Positions 57,126 to 64,000 of a stretch of 64,000 bases of DNA are shown here, piece by piece (the first letter of the stretch is position 1; the number at the start of each line of letters is the position of its first letter). The notes beneath the pieces are model-generated. The model was given only the letters and a program-made list of their open reading frames with translations, had not been told where the DNA came from and did not search any database. This DNA comes from Primulina eburnea. Taxonomy: Eukaryota > Streptophyta > Magnoliopsida > Lamiales > Gesneriaceae. The stretch covers positions 11,804,183-11,868,182 of the forward strand of contig NC_133117.1 in the NCBI RefSeq assembly GCF_022965805.1, written 5' to 3'. The position numbers and the translations under genes are program-made.

Positions 57126-60100
57126 TGAAAAGAACCGTACTTTTAAACTACTTCGAAATTTGTAGAAAAAATAAAAAAATTTCTTAAATATAATATAAGC
57201 TTTTAATTTGCATTAAGATGTCTTGTTCGTCTAAAATTATTTGCCATAAAAGGACCACACTCAAGTTTGCCAACCATCTAAAAATTATTTTCAATAAAAG
57301 GTTACCATAGAAATTTTTCTAACGAAAATACTTGTTTCAAACATCGTAATCAAACACGAAATCAGATTATTTGAAACTTTCATAAATTCTTAAAATGACA
57401 TGGGCGATCCTCGGGTCTAGACTCCTGATCAGTCCAAGACAGCTCCTTGGTCCCCACCCCTAGTCTCATCGACATCCTCCTCATCTACATTGATCAAGTC
57501 TAGTGAGCCTAAAGACCCAACACGTATAACTGAAAATAACAAGTAATACGTAACAAAACCACATGCAACTTCAAAGTAAAGTATACATAATGGGAACATG
57601 AACTTGAACATACTTGGAACATGAACATAATAGCGTAACATAGACGTGCCATTGTCATAAAACTTTCGTAAACATACTTGCATCGTACATACATGGACAT
57701 ACATAACAAAATTTTACATAGAGGCATGTTTCAAAGCAAGTGACCCATACATAATTCGCCTGATCAGACTACACTACAAGAAAAAAGACGAAAGACAACG
57801 GTTAAAAACCGTTGTGTAGGTAAAAAAAACTGTTGTTAAAGCCCCTGTGATTAAATGGTGGGCTCAAAGAAAACGGTGAAAAATCGTTGTCGTAGACATC
57901 AAAGACGACGGTGAAAAAACCGTTGTCGTAGGTCTTATAAAACCGTTGTTAAAAGCCCTTTGGTTAAAAGGTGCGCTCAAAGACAACGGTGAAAAACCGT
58001 TGTCGTAGACGTCTAAAGACGACGGTGAAAAACCGTTGTCGTAGCATTGAAAAACCGTTGTATAAAAAAACTTTGCGACGGTTCTTCTAAACCACAGCGA
58101 CGGTTTTTATTGTTTCTGTCGCAATTTAGCGACGGTCTTTATTAAGCAGTCCGTTGCTAATTAGCGACGGTTTGTCTCATGGTTTCCGTCGCTATTGTTT
58201 TTCGTAAAATAAAAAAAAATTGCGATTATAATTTATTAGACCTAACAATCTTACTAAATTAATATATTTATAATCTTTATCTTTAACACTTAAAATTTAA
58301 GTTTAATGTAAATCGTGGACAAATCATTGAAGAAAAAATAAATTGAAAAGTGAAATTTAAATGAAAATTGTGGAATTGAGAAACTTCGGTTTGGGAAGAA
58401 AATGACTAAGGACGCGGATATTTATAGCACATGTGCGACGATTTTTGTGTAAACTATCGCTAGTCGCGACAGTTTTTGTTAAACCCGTCGCTAGTAGCGA
58501 CTACTAAAATAACACCGTCGCTCTTTGCGTCGGTTATTTAGACCGTTGCTATCAGCGACGGTATTTTAAATAACCGTCGCATACATTAATGCAGCGACGA
58601 TTTTTTTGTCGCTAATTTAAAACGTCATGAATTTAAAGATGCGACGGTTTAGGCACCGTCGCTAAAGTAAATCGGCGACAGTTTGCCAAAAACCGTCGCT
58701 AATTTTGCGACGGTAGTTTTTAAACCGTCGCTAAATTGAGCGACAGTTTTTTTAAAATGTCGCTAAATTTAAATTAGCGACGGTTATTTGTCAAACCGTC
58801 GCTAATTATTAAACGATTTTTTAAAAAAATTAGAAACTACGACAACGTTTTTCCAAAAAACCGTTGTCTTTAACCAAATAAAACACTAAGAAACGACAAC
58901 GTTTTTCTAAAACTGTTGTCGTAGTTAAAAAACCATCCAAAAGACCACGGTTTGTGTAAATCGTTGTCTTTGACCCTTGACAGAATCTTATATAGACAAC
59001 GGTTTTTGAAAAAACGTTGTTGTAGCCCAAAAAACCATCCGAAAGACAACGGTTTTTAAAAACCGTTGTTATAGCCTAAAAAAAAACCTCTCATAGACAA
59101 CGGTTGTTAAAACCGTTGTTGTAGCAAAAAAAAAAAACCTTAGACAACAGTTTTTAAAAACCGTTGTTGTATCCCGAAAAAAAAACGCTCATAGACAACG
59201 TTTTTTAAAAACCGTTGTCGTAGACACATAAAATACAACGGTTTTTTAAAAACCGTTGTCTATAAGCGGGTTTTTTAGGCTACGACAACGGTTTTTGTTA
59301 AAATCGTTTTTTTAAAAAAAAAGAATGGTTTTAATAAAAACCGTTGTCGTATGGGTGTTGTTGATTTGTATTTTTCTTGTAGTGCTAAACCACAGTACTT
59401 GGCTGACAGGGAAAATCCACTGCCACATACATGAGATCCACGTTCACACTTTAACGGGTGGATTGGTTCCTGGTCATGCTTTACCGCTTTCCAATCCTGA
59501 TCTAAACCCGTTCATAATTTAACGGGGTGGATTGATCCCTGGTCATACTTTACCGCTTTCCAATCCCATAATAATTGGGTCACTAGACATTTAGCATACC
59601 TCAAAAACTTAAAAATATTTTCTTTGCACGTCGAATATACTTACTTGGAGTTGAGAGATTCGTTGGATCTCGCCTGAGGCCACTGCTGCACATACTAGCA
59701 TGAACTCAAACACATAACTTAGACGTAGGCATTCGAGCTCACCACCGAAGTGAATAAATAGCTTATGACATTCTATTTCGCTCGGGACTTGACTTCGTTT
59801 AATCATCGTACTAAACCATGACATAAAACCCCCAAAGCAATCATTAAAAATTTTACCCAAAACTGGAGTACATGGACCCCGTGCCCAGGTCCGGTTCCGG
59901 ATCCGTGTAGGTACTGTAAAATGCGTGTGAAGGAAAGGGAATGCACGGACGCCGTGCCTAAGTCCGTGTATGGGTCCGTGTAGACACTGATTTTTGACAC
60001 TTTGGAAGAAACAAGAGCACGGACATCGTGTAGAGGTCCGGGTAAAGGTCCGTGTACCTACTGGAAATCTAGACCTCGAGTTAAACACTAGCACGGACCT

Positions 60101-61590
60101 CGTGTCAGGGTCCGGGAAGGGTTTTGTGTACATGTTGTGAGTGCAAACCAACGAAATTCAATACACATTATGCTTAATCTCCTTAACTCGATTGTACGGA
60201 CTATGAACCGACACCTCGAGACCCATCCTAGGATGCTATGACATTTAACCAAACTGGTACAAACATCCCAAAGCAACGAAGTCCACCCTACGACACATTA
60301 CAACTCCTGAACACGGACTTTGACACCAAATCAATTCCTATGACTCTAAATGAATTCAAGTGCCCCTCGACACTAACCGACACACCAAAAATAATTCCCA
60401 CATCATCCTCAACCTGTCTAAATGTAGCAGCGATCACCCGTCGATCCCCAACTAATCCTGCAACTCAAAAACTTCAAGAATGCATCAATAACATAATTTT
60501 CAGAAATCGCAGTTTGAGCAGTCCCGCGAAAAACACCATAACTCAATCAATTTTTATCAAAATATTTCGAATTTTATATCAAATCAAAGGTATCAACCCG
60601 TTATATGTTTCATATGTTGAAAGTTTTTCCAGAAAATAGACCGAAAAATCGCAATATTTAAAAGAACAGCAAAAACGTGATTTGAGATCTCAAAAATGGT
60701 TTCAAAAGTTATCCAAACATAATTGCTCAAACTTCTATACATCACACATGTATTTTCACACATAAAAAAACATCGCAAAACATATTATGACATGATCAAC
60801 GCAGGAAAAATAGAATATACGTACCTTTTTATATGAAAAACTCAAGATACGGCGACACCGAAGCGGAAACGGTGCGAGGCTTGATCCGGAACGATCGTGG
60901 AACAATTTTCTTGCAACAAAACCAACGAAAATTTGCTGGAAATAATCAGGGGAGGGGCGGCGGCTGCTCTAGTGCCAAGAACCCTAAAATTTTCTTTTAA
61001 AATGATGAAATGGTAACAAGAGAAATATGTGTATGTGTTATATGTGTAGGTGTGTGTGTAAGCGTGTGTGCGTGTGTTTTGATATATAAAAAATTGTAAC
61101 GTGCGTGTGTATTAGTGGGGCAATTAGGGCTAATTAATATGATTAAAATATATATAACAATTATTTAACATGCTAATGTAAAGTAAATTCCATATTAACC
61201 CCACTAGATTTCTTAAATTTAAATAAAATGCACAAGTGCTACAACTTTAAAAGTTTGAAATCATATAATTACCTAATAATTTAATTAGGCTATTAAAATG
61301 CTTAAAAATAATATATCATTTAAAATGCCTTTCCAATTTAAAATAAAATACCGCATTTTAAAATTACCCAAAAATTGTCACCGGTCTCTTTTCCTCGATC
61401 CTGCGTCGAATAATCGCCTGAAACATTAAACTCAAGAAAATATTTTAACGTGCATGACGGAACATAAATAATTTAAAATAATGCAAATTTATAAAACATG
61501 ATTCGATAAAAATCATTTTAAAATTAAATAAATGGTTTTACAATTAAATACATGCATGGGTTTTTACGTGTACTGAAATTGGGCTCTACA
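57126..61590 (-). mobile_element. Solo LTR, minus strand, carrying a CACTA transposon
   Basis: Minus strand TGTAGAGCCC ... GGTTCTTTTCA, with perfect TAAAT duplications at 57121-57125 and 61591-61595. Without the CACTA element it is about 2.85 kb, longer than its relative at 52808-54939. The extra part includes an array of four dyads built on CACGGAC(C/G)CCGTG and GGTCCGTGTA (59872-60130). The shared TTGGGTCTTTAGGCTCACTA motif lies at 57497-57525 on the minus strand. No coding sequence was seen. Confidence 0.82.
57772..59384. mobile_element. Non-autonomous CACTA (En/Spm) DNA transposon
   Basis: It starts CACTACAAGAAAAAA and ends TTTTTCTTGTAGTG, perfect CACTA terminal inverted repeats, with the 3-bp duplication CTA at 57769-57771 and 59385-59387. 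The outer arms (57790-58070 and 58840-59345) are arrays of dyads ACAACGGTT...AACCGTTGT, and the inner arms (58075-58200 and 58440-58810) are arrays of GCGACGG...CCGTCGC. The core (58205-58435) is AT-rich. There is no transposase ORF, so it depends on an autonomous partner. Host LTR sequence continues on both sides (GATCAGA / AACCACAGTAC). Confidence 0.93.
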
Positions 61591-61595
61591 TAAAT

Positions 61596-61700
61596 CATAT
61601 ATTCTCATAAAGCTATTAAACATGTGACGTAAACATATAATTCATGTACTTATGCAGGCATAATCATATAAATCATATAAAGCATTTAAACTTAATAATT
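61596..61700 (-). other. Continuation of the gypsy internal remnant
   Basis: AT-rich sequence following the solo LTR. It continues the 55996-57120 remnant and ends where an Athila-like coding fragment starts. The exact junction is not visible. Confidence 0.4.
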
Positions 61701-62136
61701 GAGGCTTGACGACTGAGCTTGTAATGCAATTCCTTTAATTTTGGGTTGTCCATTTTTAGTAACTTCTAATGCTCTAATTAATTGCATGAATGGAATAATT
61801 AAGTTGTCATTTGGTAACATGACCTTGGAGCTTAATGTTTTTAATCTTTGTAAGCAACCACATGACAAGGAGATGAAAGTGAAGATGAAAATCTTATTGA
61901 AACTCTTGTGGAAGAAAACATTGAAAAAGGGAGTAGTCGTGACCAATTAGATATTTGTTTAATTAATAATGTTAAAGAAAATATTGAAATTGATCTTGAT
62001 GATTTTATCAGGTATCACTCGTTACTAGGATCAGATAAAGAATTTGAGGGAAAATATGAGAACAAAGACGAACCACCCATATTGGAGTTAAAACACTTGC
62101 CAGAAGAATTGAAGTATGCATTTCTTGGAGAAGATG
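61701..62136 (+). pseudogene. Athila-like gypsy pol fragment (protease end and linker before RT)
   Basis: The plus-strand reading IPLILGCPFLVTSNALINC then GIIKLSFGNMTLELNVFNLC matches the protease C-terminus of Athila/Tat-type gypsy elements (consensus LGRPFLAT). After a one-base frameshift near 61871-61880 it continues LVEENIEKG ... PPILELKHLPEELKYAFLG, the linker just before RT. It is cut at 62136 by the LTR to its right, and the left end is lost. The family assignment rests on these two motifs. Confidence 0.75.
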
Positions 62137-63966
62137 TGTAATGCCCAAGATTTTATATCATGTTAAATTACGATTATAGATGTTTAATCGAGATGAGTAT
62201 GGAATACTAATTTAATGTGATTATTAAAGGGCTATTACGAGACCAATCGGGCCAAGCATATGAATTTCATAATATGTGGACAGAGAGTCTGGCGCCCGAG
62301 CGGTAGTTTTTGACCGCTCGAGCGCCAATGTTCATCACAAATATGTTCTGGGCCAAAGGTGCATTTTGAAATTTCTCGGGCAGTGAGGGCCGCGCCCGAG
62401 CGGTAGATTCCAACCGCCCGAGCGCCAAAGGATGCATTTCGATAGTGCTTGGGTAGAAAAGGTCGCGCCCGAGCGGTACATTATTACCGCCCGAGCGCCG
62501 ACCAAGCCACAAGAAAAGCGTGGACAGAACCTACCGCGCTCGAGCGGTAGATTTGCACCGCTCGAGCGCCGCTTAAGAATGGAGAAAAGTGCCACGTTTC
62601 AAAGACATGCAAAGTTTGGATATATATATGTTTATACGACAATATTTGTAATCTCAGAAGAAAAGAGAAGCTCAGGAAACTTTCGAAAAATCCTTACGCC
62701 TTTATATTTCAATCCGTCCGTTAGATTTTAAATCCGACTTTGGTACCGTGTTCCTAGCAACGCAGGCTTCTACTGGACGTAAGTTTTACTACGTTTTGAC
62801 ATGTTTTGAAATTATGATGTTGTTAGAATTGAATACACGTCATATATGTTGTTCTTGACATGTTAGACAGCGTAGAAGCGAAGTCAGATTAAGATACGGA
62901 TTGAATATGGAATTGTTATTAAATTCGGAATGAAATTGACTAGAATTGATATCAGATTTGTATCGTGGTTGATTGTAAATGATTGGAATTGGTACAGACT
63001 GATATAGGATTATCAGTATCGCAAGACTGTACTGTTGTACTGTCAGAATTTGATAAAACAAAGATGTTGTGAATTGATTAGAATATTGATACAGTATATT
63101 GATATTGTCATTGCCAGATTGAGTAGTGACAGACCTTGTGTTCGAGACTTCGACAGATTCAGAAAGACAGCAAGAAAGGTATAAATAAATGTTGATTCGG
63201 GAATGCACAACTCGAGTTAGGTTTGACTTGAGTTTCCCTAAATCACATACTTTATTTTATTGCATAGATATTTGCAGATTATCAGATTGATATGTTAATG
63301 AATTGACTTAGAATAGAGTCAGAGTCCGAGTCTAGGGCAGACAGCCTAGCTAGGGCAGAACCGCCGAGTCTTTTTCAGAACCGATAAGACTCTAGACTTA
63401 CGGTGTATCGAAGAGCTTCAGATGTAGATCGACGTCTATCTCAGACACATTCGATACAGCATACCAAAGTCTAAATTAGATTGGGATCCCTAGATTTAAG
63501 ATAAGATAAGATTAGATCACGAGTCATTGATTCATGTAGTCAGATTGGATACATGTTTTGATGTTTGTTTATGCTTTTATATATGTTTTATACGATTGCA
63601 TTTAATACATTGTTTATACTGGGATATTTATATCTCACCGGAGTTATCCGGCTGTTGTCTTGTTTGTATGTGTACATGGCAACAGGTGGGACAGGTTCAG
63701 GGTCACAGAGGTGAAGACAGATCGAGATTAGAGTGGTGATACCGGACTTGGATTAGAGCTAGGGTTTGAACACTTGATAGTGGTTGTTGAACCTGAGATG
63801 TAAATTATTGTATGATGTTTGAGATTTATGCTTTTATACTGATATGTATAGGATTTTGATTCCATTACCTTCCGCATTTAAAAACAAAAAAAAATTTAGA
63901 CCCTGTTTTATAATTGATTAAATTGTCCCAATGATTAAAAACTTGATTAGCGTCCGGGTCCCCACA
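62137..63966 (+). repeat. 5' LTR of a plus-strand gypsy element leaving the window
   Basis: TGTAATGCCCAAG ... GGGTCCCCACA, 1830 bp, followed by a primer site. Four GC-rich dyads (GCGCCCGAGCGGTA ... ACCGCTCGAGCGC) fill 62289-62572. A TATA-like GATATATATATG lies at 62619-62630, about 45 bases past the array. It is related in plan, but not closely in sequence, to the LTR at 14265-16112. Frames on either strand at 62267-62731 are by-products of the array. The rest of the LTR is noncoding. Confidence 0.82.
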
Positions 63967-63971
63967 ACAGG

Positions 63972-63983
63972 TGGTATCAGAGC
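63972..63983 (+). other. Primer binding site, tRNA-iMet type
   Basis: TGGTATCAGAGC lies five bases after the LTR end, the same spacing as in the element at 14265. The internal region is beyond the window. Confidence 0.9.
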
Positions 63984-64000
63984 GATAGATCCTTTAGATT

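Noticed and set aside
61030..61080. GT-rich microsatellite-like stretch
   Set aside because: It is an imperfect short repeat in an LTR with no sign of function.

Overview
The window is eukaryotic plant DNA made almost entirely of transposable elements. I see no host protein-coding gene, rRNA gene or tRNA gene. The long terminal repeat (LTR) retrotransposons, their tRNA-iMet primer sites (TGGTATCAGAGC), and Tekay-, Athila- and Sirevirus-like proteins point to a flowering plant, probably an asterid. From memory of similar repeat proteins I would guess Lamiales, perhaps Gesneriaceae, but the sequence does not prove this. Coordinates of element ends come from TG...CA termini and target-site duplications (TSDs) read directly from the sequence.

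Layout, left to right. (1) 1-910: a minus-strand LTR with a primer site at the window edge, and the end of a gypsy pol. (2) 911-24665: a minus-strand Ty3/gypsy element that lost gag to mid-RT and is split by two younger insertions: a Sirevirus-like Ty1/copia element (1403-13127, TSD CATAC) and a nearly intact Tekay-like gypsy element (14265-22840, TSD GAGAT). (3) 24666-29100: remnant of a plus-strand gypsy element with a 2.9-kb LTR, then a second LTR fragment. (4) 29101-40797: a degraded minus-strand second copy of the copia family, split by two solo LTRs and cut at its pol end. (5) 40798-55995: a minus-strand LTR that hosts a gypsy element with 2-kb LTRs (42258-52449, TSD GAACC), itself split by a solo LTR (45288-46810, TSD ATCCA), and another solo LTR (52808-54939, TSD GCTAG). 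(6) 55996-61700: internal remnant of that element, split by a solo LTR (57126-61590, TSD TAAAT) that contains a CACTA DNA transposon (57772-59384, TSD CTA). (7) 61701-62136: an Athila-like gypsy fragment. (8) 62137-64000: the 5' LTR and primer site of a plus-strand gypsy element that leaves the window.

The most interesting part is the 3' accessory region of the copia family. Downstream of pol it carries a long sense ORF (in the position of the Sirevirus env-like gene, but with no visible membrane segment) and, facing it head to head, a small antisense gene. The two share a roughly 0.6-kb intergenic region with a palindromic G-box and a TATA box for the antisense gene. Both divergent copies in the window keep this layout, and in the first copy the antisense gene is tandemly duplicated. 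The second striking signal is that LTRs of several unrelated gypsy families each carry short arrays of GC-rich inverted repeats, in the clearest cases just upstream of a TATA box.
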